A DNA stretch of 21,821 nucleotides, taken from assembly GCA_027604665.1 (NCBI GenBank), contig JADGIZ010000165.1:1-21821 (forward strand). The letters are read 5' to 3'. The stretch comes from Polyrhizophydium stewartii (lineage: Eukaryota; Chytridiomycota; Chytridiomycetes; Rhizophydiales). The notes under the pieces were generated by a model. That model was given only the letters and a program-made list of their open reading frames with translations. It made no database searches and was not told the DNA's origin. Shown here in pieces: positions 1 to 11,300 of the stretch. A program made the position numbers and the translations under genes. How positions within the stretch are numbered: position 1 is the first letter of the stretch; every line of letters starts with the position of its first letter.

Positions 1-1608
1 CCCTCCCCCGGCCGCCCAGCTGGAGAATCTCGCGCCCCTCATCCAGGCCGAGCTTGGCGTGCCTCCGGCCGCCCAGCAGCTGTTCTTCAACGGCAACCTC
101 CTCGGCAACCCCAAGAGCACCCTGGCTTCCCACCGAATCGGCCAGGACGACATCATCCTTGTGCGCGCCAGGCGGCCGCCCCCCGGCGCCGCGCAGGCCT
201 CTGCAGTTGCCGGCGCTCCCGCCGGCCTCTCGCGGGCCGAGCTTGCTCGGCAGCAGATCCTGGCCGACCCAGAGATCCTCCGCCGCCTGACCACCGTGAG
301 CGTCGCGGAAACCGCCGCCGCCGCCTGCCCGACTCGCACGCTAACCGCTGCCGCCGTGCGCTGTCGGCGCACCCAGCAAAACCCGGCCCTCTCCGGCGCG
401 CTCTCGAACCCTCAGCAGTTTGAGCGCCTGTTCAACGAGATGGAGCGCCAGCGGGCCCTGCTCGAGCAGCAGCAGGAGCAGGCCATGGTGCGTTGATTCG
501 CCCGCATCGTCCTTCCAAACCGCTTGAGCACTGACTTGGCCGCCTTCCTCTCCAGCGGGATCTCGAGAATGCCGATGTGTTTGATGTCGAGGCGCAGCGC
601 CGCATTGCCGAGGAGATCCGCAAGGCCAACGTCGCGCAGAACATGGAGACAGCCATGGAGTACCACCCAGAGTCTTTTGGCAGAGTGAGTCGCTTCTCAG
701 TCCTCTGCCGCCGGCATCCTCTTCCCGTGCCTGTCCGCACCGGCTGACATGTGACCATTGCCAGGTTGTGATGCTGTACATCAACTGCGAGGTCAACGGC
801 CACCCCGTCAAGGCGTTTGTTGATTCAGGCGCTCAGGCCACAATCATGAGCCCGGACTGTGCTGAAAAGTGCCATGTAATGCATCTTCTCGACGAGCGAT
901 TCGCGGGCATTGCTCGCGGCGTGGGCACGGCCAAGATTCTCGGCCGTATCCACTCGACGCAGATCAAGGTCGGCAAGCTCTTTCTCCCGTGCTCGCTGAC
1001 GGTCATGGAGGTGAGCTGGCGCTGGTGCGCAGAGATGGCTGGCCACGACGCTTAGTCTGCGTGCTGCCTTCAGGGCAAGGGTGTCGATCTGCTTTTTGGC
1101 TTGGATATGCTCAAGCGCCACCAGGCGTGCATCGATCTCGAGCACAATGTGCTGCGCATCAACAACGAGGAAGTCAGGTTCCTTGCCGAGCACGAGCTTC
1201 CCGAGTTTGCCAAGCTCGAAGCATCGGGCGATGCGCCGTCGGACGGTGAGTCGCCAGCGTGAAGCCTGCTGGTGGCGGTGCTGCCAGTCGCTCACGCTGC
1301 ACTTGTGTCTGCCAGAGACTCGCGGTGGTCCGTCGGCTTCTGGGGCCGCACCGGCACCTGCAGCGGCATCCGGCGCAGCCAGCGCACCTGGTGCACCGCA
1401 GCCTGCAGCTGCTCCGCCCACATCAGGCCCTTCACCTTCGGCCGCTGCTGCCCCGCCGCCCAGTGCCGTGCCTCAGGCCGCAGCGCCTCGCCACGCCGAG
1501 AGCGCGATTCGCGGGCTCATGGATCTGGGCGTGTCGCGCGAGCAGGCGATCGCTGCACTCGACGCATGCGGCGGCAACGCAGATCTTGCCGCGAGCATGC
1601 TTTTCTGA
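1..1608 (+). CDS. DDI1: DDI1-type ubiquitin-dependent aspartic protease / shuttle protein (5' partial)
   Basis: DDI1 proteins deliver ubiquitinated substrates to the proteasome and carry a retropepsin-like protease. Exons: <1-295, 377-487, 556-684, 765-1010, 1074-1245, 1316-1608. The introns are 296-376, 488-555, 685-764, 1011-1073 and 1246-1315, all GT-AG, several with CTAAC or CTGAC branch sites. About 414 residues are visible. Domain order is a truncated N-terminal ubiquitin-like domain ([15 protein letters not shown], ending DDIILVR), a helical linker, the retroviral-type protease with active-site motif [12 protein letters not shown], an Ala/Pro/Ser-rich linker, and a C-terminal UBA domain ([20 protein letters not shown]). 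The catalytic Asp is intact. The true start lies left of the window. Bases 1-19 (pyrimidine-rich, ending CCCAG) may be intron, so the visible exon may begin at 20. The family call is secure; the exact left edge is not. Confidence 0.93.
296..376 (+). other. DDI1 intron, length divisible by three and free of stops
   Basis: The donor is GTGAGC at 296, a CTAAC branch site lies at 341-345, and the acceptor is CCCAG ending at 376. The intron is 81 bp and phase 0, and reads through without a stop. It would therefore be silently translated as a 27-residue insert if it were not recognised. Removing it joins RRLTT to QNPALSGAL, which fits the family, where this helix is continuous. Confidence 0.8.
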
Positions 1609-1700
1609 CCGAGCGGCGGTCGTTGTGCATCGCGCGCGGCCAGCCAAGATGTGATGACCCTGCGCGGCTTCATTGACACATGTGCGCCGAAGGGCACCGC
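1609..1700. other. Convergent intergenic spacer
   Basis: This 92-bp gap lies between the DDI1 stop and the TyrRS stop and must hold both 3' ends. I see no canonical AATAAA signal, no repeat and no further ORF. Confidence 0.7.
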
Positions 1701-3603
1701 TCAGCTGATCGTTGCCTGCTTGAGACTGCGCACGGTCACGTCGCCCTGGCTTGTGCGGAAGGGCACGCTCTTGTAAAGAGCCACGCAGTCGTCACTGGTA
1801 ATGAAGTCGGCGGCGCACTTCTCAAAGACCTTGTGCTTGGGGTTCAGTGTCGCATCCGGCTCCGAGAGGAAGCCATCAAAGACAACCTGCTCGCCAATCT
1901 TGCTGTCTTCGGCGGGCTCAAGCAGCTCGACCTGGCTCTTGTCGCTGTTGGAAGCCGCAAGCACCATGCCCTCGGACAGCACGCCCGCGAACTTGGCCGC
2001 CTTGAGGTTCGCGACAACAAGCACAAGGCGGCCCGTAAAGTCCTCCTTGGTGATGAACTTGGCCAGACCGCTCACGATCGTGCGCGGGCCGGATGGCTCG
2101 CCCAGGTCAATCTTCTCCACGTAGAGGTTCTGTTGGCACCACAGACTATCAGCAGGCAGTCCGCGTGATCCCACGGCGTCATGCAGCAGCACATCACCTC
2201 GCGCTCCGGATGCGCTGCAACCTCAATGACCTTGCCGACGCGGATGTCTGCACGAGCGCGCCAAAAAAACAGCCCGCTCAGGTCAGCGCTCGAGCGCAAC
2301 AAGCAGTGCCGTCACGACACACGCGCACCCAGCCGCGAGATCTCGTCCTTGATCTTGGGCTTTGGCTGCGGGTAGGCCGCCGCCGTGAGCTCAGCTAGCT
2401 CGGGTTTGCTGCGGAACTCGGCGCGGATCGGCTCCAGAAGCGCATTGATGGCCTTGGCGGCAGCCGACTTGAGGTCGCCCGGATGCAGCGCCTTGGACCG
2501 GAACGCGTCCTCGAGCGACTGGTAGTCGCCGAAGCTGGCGTTTCCGCCAAACTTCTCGGGCCGCTCAACGACAAACTCGTAGTTGCTGTTGGTGAGCGAG
2601 TTGACCGGGAAGACCACAACCTTGATGAACGACAGAATCGGGTTGTCGTCGACGTTGCCCTCCTCGCAGAACGCCTTCTTGAGCTTGGCCGCGACGGACT
2701 CGGAGCTGTCGAGGAGATCGACCTTGGAGTCTGGATCAGAGGAGCTCATTTTGGAGCCGCTGAGGCCGCCAACCATGACGTTCATGAGGTGCGCTCGCTT
2801 TGCATAGCCAAGCTGCGGCAGGTACTTTTCGGCATAGACAAAGATCTTGCGCTGGTCGACGCCGCCAAACTGCGCGTCCACGCCGAGGTACTCCTCGTCA
2901 AGAGCCTGCAGCAGCGGGTAGACGAGGCCAGAGAGCAGCGGCGACTCGACCTGCTTGACGACCTCGGCGCCGGCCTTCTTGGCGGCGTGCTCCGTGGTCA
3001 TCGACAGCAGGCGGTAGACGTCCAGCGAGTACTCCTTGCTGAGCTGGTACGACGAGCCCACGACAAACTTGAGCTTCTCAAGCGGCACGCCGATCGAGCG
3101 CAGCATGGCCTTGATGATGGCCTCGTAGTACTGCGTGCGCAGCTTGAGCAGCTCCCACGGCGCCTTCTGGTTGTCCAGGTAGGCGTGGAGGTCTGCGAAC
3201 AAGATCGTGACCTGTGCCGGCGCCGCGGGTCAGGTCGGACGCGTGCACCGATGCAGCGCAGCGTCAGCGACACAGGCAGGCCGATCTATGTGGACCCGGC
3301 GGCCAGAGACAGCGCCGCTGGGTGACGCAGCCGCGATGGGCGACGCAGCCACGTCGATCGATGCCGCAGCGTCTCTCGTCTCACCTCGCAGCCGGCCTTG
3401 AGGAAGTCGGCGATCTTGGTCATGGGCACAAAGTAGCCGATGTGCGGCTTGCCCGTGGTCGCGGTGCCCCAGTACACGCGGAGGTCGCGCTGGGCGAGCA
3501 CCTCGCGGATCTTGTCCGCTCCGAGGAACTCTTGCAGGTTGCGCGTGATCAGGTCGAACCTGCGTCCGGCGGGAGGCGGCACCGGCGAGGGCAGCGGCGG
3601 CAT
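1701..3603 (-). CDS. YARS1: Cytoplasmic tyrosyl-tRNA synthetase with C-terminal EMAPII-like domain
   Basis: This enzyme charges tRNA(Tyr) with tyrosine in the cytosol. Exons on the minus strand: 3603-3385, 3211-2329, 2247-2198, 2129-1701. The introns are 173, 81 and 68 bp. The spliced product is 526 residues, close to the 528 of human TyrRS. The class I Rossmann core carries a HIGH-type motif HIGY at about residues 54-57 and KMSSS at 227-231. The stretches [10 protein letters not shown] and [11 protein letters not shown] match the animal cytosolic enzyme closely. From about residue 368 ([13 protein letters not shown]) to the end lies an EMAPII/tRNA-binding OB-fold domain, including [11 protein letters not shown] and KKVF-like [14 protein letters not shown]. 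The start at 3603 is the only suitable ATG. The first 15 residues are Pro-rich, and the sequence GGACGCAG before the conserved part could instead be a splice acceptor, so the extreme N-terminus is tentative. Confidence 0.95.
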
Positions 3604-3825
3604 GCCGGGCGTGCCGTAGGCGCAGGCGAGCGCGCAGCGCAGAGTTGTCGTTTGCGGCCGGCGCGTCAGCACTGGGCGGGCGGTCGCTCAGGCGCCGCCG
3701 CGCGGTGTCGGCGCTCGCAGCCGTCGCACTTTTCGTCGGGCTGCATTTCTGTCTTCGGGTCCAAAACTTTTCACGCGCTTTTCATGCGGAGCTTGCCGCC
3801 CCTGAGGACAGCTTCATTCTTCTGT
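3604..3825. other. Intergenic region upstream of the TyrRS gene
   Basis: These 222 bp lie between the TyrRS start and the TRAPPC13 stop, both on the minus strand. They must hold the TRAPPC13 3' end and the TyrRS promoter. I recognise no TATA box, polyadenylation motif or repeat. Confidence 0.5.
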
Positions 3826-5283
3826 TTACGAAAGCACGCGGACAACGGCGAGCGAGTCGATGTCGCGAGTCGTGCCCGAGATCTTCTCCGAGATCTGGAT
3901 GCCCGTGATCTTCTGCAGGCCCGCAACAAGCGAAAAGAACTCGAGATCAACTTCGACATGCGAGGCGCCTTCCAGTCCACCGAGATCAATGTCGTTGGCA
4001 CCGCGCAAGAGGACGTTGGTCATCTTGTTCTTGAGTCCGCGGATCGAGAGGCGTAGCCGTTCGCCGGGCGTGTGGTTGGAGATGCGCACGCGCAGCGTAA
4101 ACGGCTGCTCGACAAAGATGGCCTCGGGCTGTGAAATCACCTTGACCTCGAACGGATCGACCGTCGGCGCCTTGCGCGAGAGCTGCGATGTCTGCAGACG
4201 CCCGCTCTGGCCAAACTGCGTGCGCCACGAGATGTCCAGCTTCCCGAGGCCCGGCGTCATGCGCGACGCCATGTCCGTGGCAGACTTTGGTACGAGCATA
4301 AACAGGTACTGCCGTGTGTCCTGCTGGCCAAGGATCTCGCGCGGCCCAAACACCGACACGGCCCCACTTCCAACGCCTCCGCTGCCGCTGCCGCCGTCAC
4401 CTCCGGCCGGCTGCGCGTCCCTGTGGTTCAAGTCCACATATGTGAAATGATCGCTCGGCTCAAAGCTCATGCGCTCCAGGAACATTGGCGCCGACGACAC
4501 GTTCTGGACTTGCGCCTCGAGAAAGACGCGGCCGTCCTGCAGCGTGTTGACTTTGGTCTTCACGGACAGCGGATTCAGGACCTGGAACTTGTAGAACTTG
4601 CGGAAGAACTTGCGCTCGCGGTCTGCGGCGGCAAGCGACTCGCCGGCGCTCGGCGCAGGCGTGTAGTGCACCGAGCACACCAGAATGTGGATGCCGAGCT
4701 CCTTGATGTCGTGGTGGATCACAAACTCGGCCGACTGCTGCGGCAGCAGCGATCCGGCCAGCGACGTGCGGGTGCGGCCGCCCGCGCCACCAGTGAGCGC
4801 CGATGCGGCGGCGGCGGCAGCGGCAGCCCCCGCACTGCCGACGGCAGCTGTCGAGCCCGTCCGCGGCAGCCCGACGACCGACGGCGACGCCGAGGGCCCG
4901 ACGGACGACGTCGCCGACGGCGGCGTCGAGAGCGTGTCGGCGAGCGTGAAGCGTTGCGACGTGGTCTGCAGCTCGGCCTTGAACGCCAGGTCGAGCACCG
5001 GGGTTGCGCTCTCGTTGTTGACGCACAGATACGACGAGAACGTCTCGCCCAGGTAGATGTTGCCAAACGCAGGCGGCAGCGTCAGGAAGCTGCCCATGCC
5101 CGCCAGCGTCAGGTCGTCCGGCTCGGCCAGCTCCGCGGCGACGTCGCCGGCGAGCAGCTCCTTGGTCGCCTCGCCTGCCGGCAGGTCCGTGGCCCCGTCG
5201 GTGAACAGCGGCGCTCGCCCGGCGAACCCCGGCCGCGAGAGCCGCATGACCTTGAGGCTGAGGAGGTGCTGCTCGGACGCCAT
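3826..5283 (-). CDS. TRAPPC13: TRAPP complex subunit 13 (TRAPPC13)
   Basis: TRAPPC13 is a subunit of the TRAPP complexes that act as tethers and Rab exchange factors in secretory and autophagic trafficking. The gene is one intronless ORF of 485 residues. Family signatures appear in order: N-terminal HLLSLKVMRLSRP, then FGNIYLGETFSSYLCV at about 73-88, VIHHDIKELGIHILVCSVHY at about 188-207, RKFFRKFYKFQVLNPLSVKT, FLEAQVQNVSSAPMFLE, DTRQYLFMLVPKS, and GKLDISWRTQFGQSGRLQTS. The ATG at 5283 is chosen because it starts directly at the conserved N-terminus. The open frame continues 53 codons upstream without similarity. Two low-complexity inserts lengthen it relative to the animal protein: an Ala/Ser/Gly/Pro-rich stretch at about residues 118-178, and a Gly/Ser run before SVFGPREIL. 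The start lies 115 bp downstream of the HIR3 stop. Confidence 0.95.
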   Translation of the reverse strand: MASEQHLLSLKVMRLSRPGFAGRAPLFTDGATDLPAGEATKELLAGDVAAELAEPDDLTLAGMGSFLTLPPAFGNIYLGETFSSYLCVNNESATPVLDLAFKAELQTTSQRFTLADTLSTPPSATSSVGPSASPSVVGLPRTGSTAAVGSAGAAAAAAAASALTGGAGGRTRTSLAGSLLPQQSAEFVIHHDIKELGIHILVCSVHYTPAPSAGESLAAADRERKFFRKFYKFQVLNPLSVKTKVNTLQDGRVFLEAQVQNVSSAPMFLERMSFEPSDHFTYVDLNHRDAQPAGGDGGSGSGGVGSGAVSVFGPREILGQQDTRQYLFMLVPKSATDMASRMTPGLGKLDISWRTQFGQSGRLQTSQLSRKAPTVDPFEVKVISQPEAIFVEQPFTLRVRISNHTPGERLRLSIRGLKNKMTNVLLRGANDIDLGGLEGASHVEVDLEFFSLVAGLQKITGIQISEKISGTTRDIDSLAVVRVLS

Positions 5284-5398
5284 GGCGCGGCGCGCTGGAT
5301 GCGGGGCAAGTCCGGATCGCGGCACCGAGGTCCGTTTCTCGCCACAACGGCAGATCTCAGGACAGCAGAGGTCGATGGCGCAGGCGGCCCTTGGCTGT
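5284..5398. other. Short spacer between HIR3 stop and TRAPPC13 start
   Basis: This 115-bp gap between two tandem minus-strand genes must contain the HIR3 3' end and the TRAPPC13 promoter or 5' leader. No clear motif is visible. Confidence 0.5.
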
Positions 5399-8300
5399 TC
5401 ATTGCGCAGCGTTCTTGCTGAGAGCCTGGGCCCGCTGCACAACGACGGCCATGGTCACGGAGTCCGGCCGCTCGGCGCTTGCCGCCGCACCCTCGTCTGC
5501 AGCAGCCTCGGGCCGGCCCATCGCATTCCAGCAAAGATCGGCATATGCACCCGCAATCAGCGCATCGAGCGCCGCCTCCAGCGCCGAGTCCTGGATCCGG
5601 TCGCGCTTGAGCTCGGCAGCAAACAGCATGCGCATGGCAAGAGACTCGACTTCGGGCTGTATCTGGCGGGCAATCTGCCTGTCGATCTCGTCCAAGGCCG
5701 CACTCTGAGCCGGGTCGCGCGCCATCCGGCCGACCCAGCGCATGCGCGCCCCGTCGGACGCTGCTGGCTCAAGAGCCGCTCTCTGCAGCGCGCAAGGGTC
5801 AGCGCACACCAGGCCATACCAAGCATCAAGAACTCAACGCTCATGTACCTGGCAAAAGCCGCTGCGAATCTCGTTCAGCAGCACATCGCGATGCAGGCAC
5901 ACTTCCTCGGCCTTCAAGATGCGGCGGTAAAGTTGCCGAAGAAGGACCGTGTCCGAAGTCTTGTGCGCCAGCTCGATCGCAAAAAGCGTGTACTTGTGCA
6001 CGTACACATAGTGCTTCCCGGGCCTTTGCGGCGAAGCAATACCATCGCGTTAGCCAGGAAAGCGAGGGACAAATGGTCGACTCTGATAGCGCCAACCTTT
6101 CGTGGTCTGTTTTCCAGATTGTCTTGAGGGTCTTGCTGTTAGTTCGCAGCTGGAACAGGTTCAGCAGCTCCGTCTTGGCTGCCAAAGGATCCTTGTACAC
6201 ATGGTAATGGATCCAGGCTTGCTACTCCGGGAAACAACATGCAGTGCGCGTGAGAGCGTGAGATCAACATGCTTCCCTCACCTCCGGCCCCTCCGACTGC
6301 AAGTGCGCCTTACCCTGTACACCGGCTTATGCTGCGTCTTCCTCTTGTCGAGTGCCCGGATAAGCCCCAGCAACGAGACCAGCTGCTGAAAGACGGCGTT
6401 TGATTCGTCGCCAGGCAGAGTCGCCGGCGCGGCAGAGGGCGATCCCTCGCCGTATGGCATGATTTCGTACAGGCGAGTCAGGACACGTGTGACTGCGTCC
6501 GACTTTTGCCAACGAAGACAGCGGGCAAAATGCGTGGCCGAGTGAGCTGCAGTCGTGCTTTGAGTGCGAAGCGAGGTGCTCACATCCATCCGCTTCTCGT
6601 TGTACTCCTTGCAGAGAGTGTCGGCGAGCTTGATCAAAGGCTCAAGCACTCGGTCCGAGTCTTTCGGGCCTGGCTCGCGAGGCATCAGTTCTGCGGCCTT
6701 GAGAAGCGCATCGATGGCCTGCACGACTTTGTCAGCATGCCATAGCGTCGCGATATAGAGATACGCAGGTCACGCTCAGTCCCACCTCGCCGATGCGGCC
6801 GAGCTTGCGGTACAGTGTTCCCAAATGGAAATGCAGAAGCCAATTCTTGTGCTCGGCCACAAGTGCCTTGCGCGTGCAAAACAAAGACACGCTGAGCATG
6901 TGAGAGGACATCTTCTTGAGCGCCAGTTCCGGGGCCACCCGAACAAAGGGCTCAGACGCCTTGGACGGGTCGAGTGAGCGCTTTTTCCACAGTTCCTTGA
7001 TCTGGTACGTGTCGGCGCTCAGGGCAGCGCTGCTCATTGGCTTGCCGACGATCGCCTGACAAAGAAGCCCCATGGTTTTCCACAGCACTTGCTCTGATTC
7101 GTGGGTTCGCTCCTCAGAGTCCGCCGAGCTGGCAGACGACGGGCTTGGGCTTCCTTCCTGAGCTTCGTGGGCTTCCTGCTTGCGATGTCGCCCTCTCTCC
7201 CGCAGCAATGCCACGGCACGGCGCAGGCAGTTGTAGCCGCGCTGTTCGGAGCATAGAATGCGCGCATGTGGGCACAAGTGAGTGTGTGTGCCTGCGCCAG
7301 TTACCCCAACACAATATAGCACGAGAACATACACGCTGATTGCGGATAATCATGGTCTTGCTTTGGTGAATCTTGGATGCGCTCCAGTTTAGCAGCTCGT
7401 CGGCCAGCGCGCAGTAGCAGCGTCCGAGCAGAATCCATGCATCAATGTCGGACGGGACGACAGAGAGATGTTTCTGTGCGGCAGAAGAGTGTTGGCATCG
7501 ATCCGCAGCCGTCCACCTCCGACTAGCAGGGCAGCTTACGATAAGTTGGCCGGCCTGAAGTTCGAGCTCGTCATATGCCTCCTGGCCCTTGAACGAGTTG
7601 GTCCACTTGGCGTTAAACTGTGCCCAAATGATTGCGCCGCCAATGTAGAACAAGGTGCGGAAAGCATCTGGAGCGGAGTTGGATTCAATCGCGTGCGTTA
7701 GAAAGCGATCTGATTTGCAACGCAGCTCGTAAAATGCCTTACTTGGAATCTTGGCAGAATGCTCAAGGTCAAGCACGCCAAGTGGCTGCCTGGATGTGGG
7801 GCTCATTGCCGCAGGGTCGACGTCGCTCTCGAGATACATTGAGATCAGGCGGCGATTGTGCCGGACATGGACTACGCGGTCCCAAATCAGCTCATGCAAT
7901 CAAACGCGCTTGCTGTTGCTGCGCACTCACCATTCTGTGAAGCTACGTCACCAAGCACCTGGCAAATCTGCTCAAAGCAGTCGCGGATGTCGTATGTGAT
8001 TGAACGATGCACGCCTGTCGACAGCTTGCCAAGAATATAGGGTGAGAAAAGCTCGAAAATTTGCGTAGCGGCTTGCTTTTCAAAGGGCAGCGGCGGGCAC
8101 TCATGCTCGTAGATGGTCTCGCGATCGAGCTTGATGACGAGGCCATACATGCACGCGTAGCACTGGTTGGTGTAAACATGATAGGTCTCGTAATCCAGGT
8201 TGGACAAGATGCTCATCATGAATTTCAGGAGGGCGGCTGCACGCCATTGCCGTCAACCACCTAAATCCGCATCACTCATACACTCGCCAAGCATGCATCC

Positions 8301-11300
8301 ACCGCACCTCCATCGGAGCCGCACAAAAAGATCTCGCCGACCTGGTCGTGAATCCAGCCAGCCAGCTTCACGAGATGACGCTCTTGCCTCGCCGCAGCAT
8401 CTCGGGTCTTGCTGCGGGTCTTCTCGCGCTTTTGAGTACCCTTGGCAGCAGCAACAGGGGCGTTGCTGTTGCTGACGCCATCGCGAGCCTCGGCAGAGTC
8501 AACGGCCTCGCTGCTGCTCTCGTCATCACTGCCGCTGCTGCCGCTGCTGCTGTCGCTAGTTTCCTCGCTTTCGTCGTCACTGGATTTGTCGGTGCTTGCG
8601 GCGCTCGAGGATTGGTCCATGCTGGGTCGGTCAGCATGATCCGACGATGCAGCACTTGTGCGGCGGGTCTTTCGAGGCGTTTCGGCGCCAGCGTCGCCAT
8701 CCGCCATGTCGGTGTCCACGTCGCCATCCGGTTTGGGTTGCGGCTTCACAGCATGGGCGATATGGGACTCGGTCGGCTTGGTCGTGCTGGCCGAGTCCAA
8801 GTTGGCAGCATTCCACAACCGCAAGACACTGACAAAAAAGATCCAGCTATGCACGATAAACTTGCCAATTGTCTTGCGCGGCTCGCCGGAGAGCTTGCTG
8901 CCACTCGAATTGTCGCTGTCGGATACAGCAACCATGAGCTGCCAGGCAACGCGCGCAAGAAGATGCGCCAAGGGTGCGAGCTCATCGAGGACGCCGGCGA
9001 AGGCGGCAGCAACTGCCGACGCATCGTGCGAGACCAACATCTCGACCGCCTTTGAGACTAGATTTGCATCGTGTCAGCAAGCTCTGCACACGCTGTTTCG
9101 TTATTTCCATCAGCACAACAGCTGTCGCACCTTGGTTCTGAGCCAGGCGTCCGAGAGAAGCAATCAGCTCAGGGATCTTGGATGCAACCGTGTCGGCGGA
9201 GTCGTCGTCCGAGAGCACGGCTTGAAGATACTCGCCGAGGATAATCGGCTGAAGTCGCTCAAGCTCAGCCGATCGGTCGAGAGCGGCCAGGGCCTTTAGG
9301 TCGGAGCAGAGCCATGAGCGCGCGCCACAGACGGCTTCTCAAGTCGGAGCGCGGCGAGCAATCAGCGTACCTGCTGAGCCCGCTCCAGATACACCAGCCT
9401 CTTTTGCGGCGCTGCATTCTGCGCAATCATCTGTCGCGCCGCTGCACAGACTGAATCGGCCGCGGGTGCGGATGCGCCAGCGTCCTTTGCATGCTCAGGT
9501 AGCAGGATCACGAGCAGCGTGCTCGCGACTTGCGTGCTCTTGCTTGAATCGGACGCCCACGAGTCAATCTGGACAAGGAGCTCATGCGCCGCAGCATGAT
9601 CCATGAGCACCTGAACGTCCGCCAGAGTGATGCGCTGCTGGCTAAAGTCGTCTACCGGCTCGCTTCCTGGCTCATCTGCAGCGCCTCCGTCAGGTTGGAC
9701 AGAGTCCTCGATGCAGTCTCGGCAGAGCGCAAGATATTCGCGCAGCTTGTCGTTCTCGTCTTGCGCTCGAGCATAGCGTGCACAAAGCCAGAGCGCTCTG
9801 CGCACAATGCAATCTCAGCCTATCTCGCTCGCAAGTGCACCCCCCCCCCATAAAATCGCGAGCATAGCGCACCGAACGCGGATGTCAGGCCGCAGTTCAA
9901 AAACCATCGCAGAAGTGCTGTGGATGACAGCCATGAGGCGGGCAAAGATGCTTGTAATCGAAGTGTCGACAAGCGAGTTGTCCCGGGCAAAACCTTCGTC
10001 GCCCGCATCGTTGCTGTCCGAGTCCAAGCGGCTGTTTTCATCCTGGATCTTGCGCTCGCACGGCTCCATCAACGCCTCGGCGAGGCTCAAGCAGTATTCA
10101 ACTTGCGGCAGCCCGTTCTGTTTCTGCGTCGCGTCATCACACCGAAGATCTGGATGGTCCTGTGCGAGAGAAGACGAAGGGAAGCCGAGTTCTTCGATGC
10201 CGGCCACAAGCGCCGCAAGCAAGTCGGCCAAGGCCTGCGGCCACTGGCAGCTGCGGCGTCCGGGAAGACCGAGCGCAGTGTTTCCGACGACCGTGTTTGC
10301 TACGAATCGCGACACAAGTTGCGCAAGCGTCGCTGTCCCGCCAAGGGATTTGACAAACTCGACAACAAGCTTTGGATCGGAGAAACAAGGGTGCGCGGCC
10401 CGCTGGGCCGTGTTTCCAGTGCCTATTTGGCGGTGTCCACCATTGGTGCTTGCCGTTGGCCGTGTACTGTCGTTTGCAGCAAGCGTCAACGGCAGTTTGC
10501 AGATGCACTGGGCAGCACAGTTACACGGAAGCTTACGATTTCTGAGACTTGCGTCTTGGAGTCGTGTAGTAGTACCACAGGCGTTGTCTGATCAGGGTTG
10601 CAGTCGCAGACGTGGTGCTAAGGGCCGCATTGCTCTTTGGCGACCGAAACTCGCGATCCAGGCGCAGCTCAGTGGGGACATAGCGGTTGGTTGACGAGAG
10701 ATTGACCTGGCCAAGGCCTTTTGCGCTGGCTGGTTCGTCCGCCTGCTTTTGTCGAGAACGCCCCGAAGTGCGGTGACTGGGCTCATCACGTTAGAGCCTC
10801 TGATAGTCTGGGACAAGCGCACAAGCAGCGCATTTGCGTACCGGGCCGTCTCCTGCCTCGAACGCTTGCGCGGAACAGTGTCGTCATTTTCGGTGGCAGA
10901 CGCCCCCTCGTCGTCGTCGTCCAGGCGGCTGAGGGCATCTTGGATGGTGTCGGCAGCGACTGCATCCACGGATCCGTCGTCGTAAAACTCGATTCTCCAC
11001 GGAATCGACAAGGGTGTGGTCAAGTCGAGGCTGTCGGTGTTGAACAAGCGGGTTGGCATTGGCGATTCGGCCTTGCTGTCTCCCCATCCCGATTCCGACG
11101 ACTTGGTTAGCAGGAGCACGCAGTGTGCCGCAGCTGCCAGAAAGCAAAATCAGGCTTCTCACCCAAGGACAAGGGACAGGATTTCGCAGAGCGACTTTGC
11201 GAGTGAGACCCAATCGAGACTTTTGCTCAAGCGAAGCGTGCACTGGCTGCGCGGAATATCGAAGCGCCCTGCACGCAAGGCAGATGCGTGTTAAAGATGC

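Noticed and set aside
765..1010. Retroviral-type aspartic protease motif (DSGAQ), which might suggest a retrotransposon.
   Set aside because: It is flanked in one spliced gene by a ubiquitin-like domain and a UBA domain, the DDI1 arrangement. No reverse transcriptase, integrase or terminal repeats are present.
3300..3370. A short imperfect direct repeat (GACGCAGCC units) in the 173-bp TyrRS intron.
   Set aside because: Only two partial copies exist in GC-rich sequence; nothing suggests a mobile or regulatory element.
5284..5442. A 53-codon upstream extension of the TRAPPC13 frame.
   Set aside because: It has no similarity to the family, and the ATG at 5283 begins exactly at the conserved N-terminus. 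The extension would overlap the HIR3 3' end.
11076..11119. A splice acceptor at about 11102 (CTAACCAAG) for the HIR3 intron.
   Set aside because: The AG is too close to the branch A, and the frame does not match the phase-2 donor at 11162. The acceptor GACAG ending at 11076 fits both.
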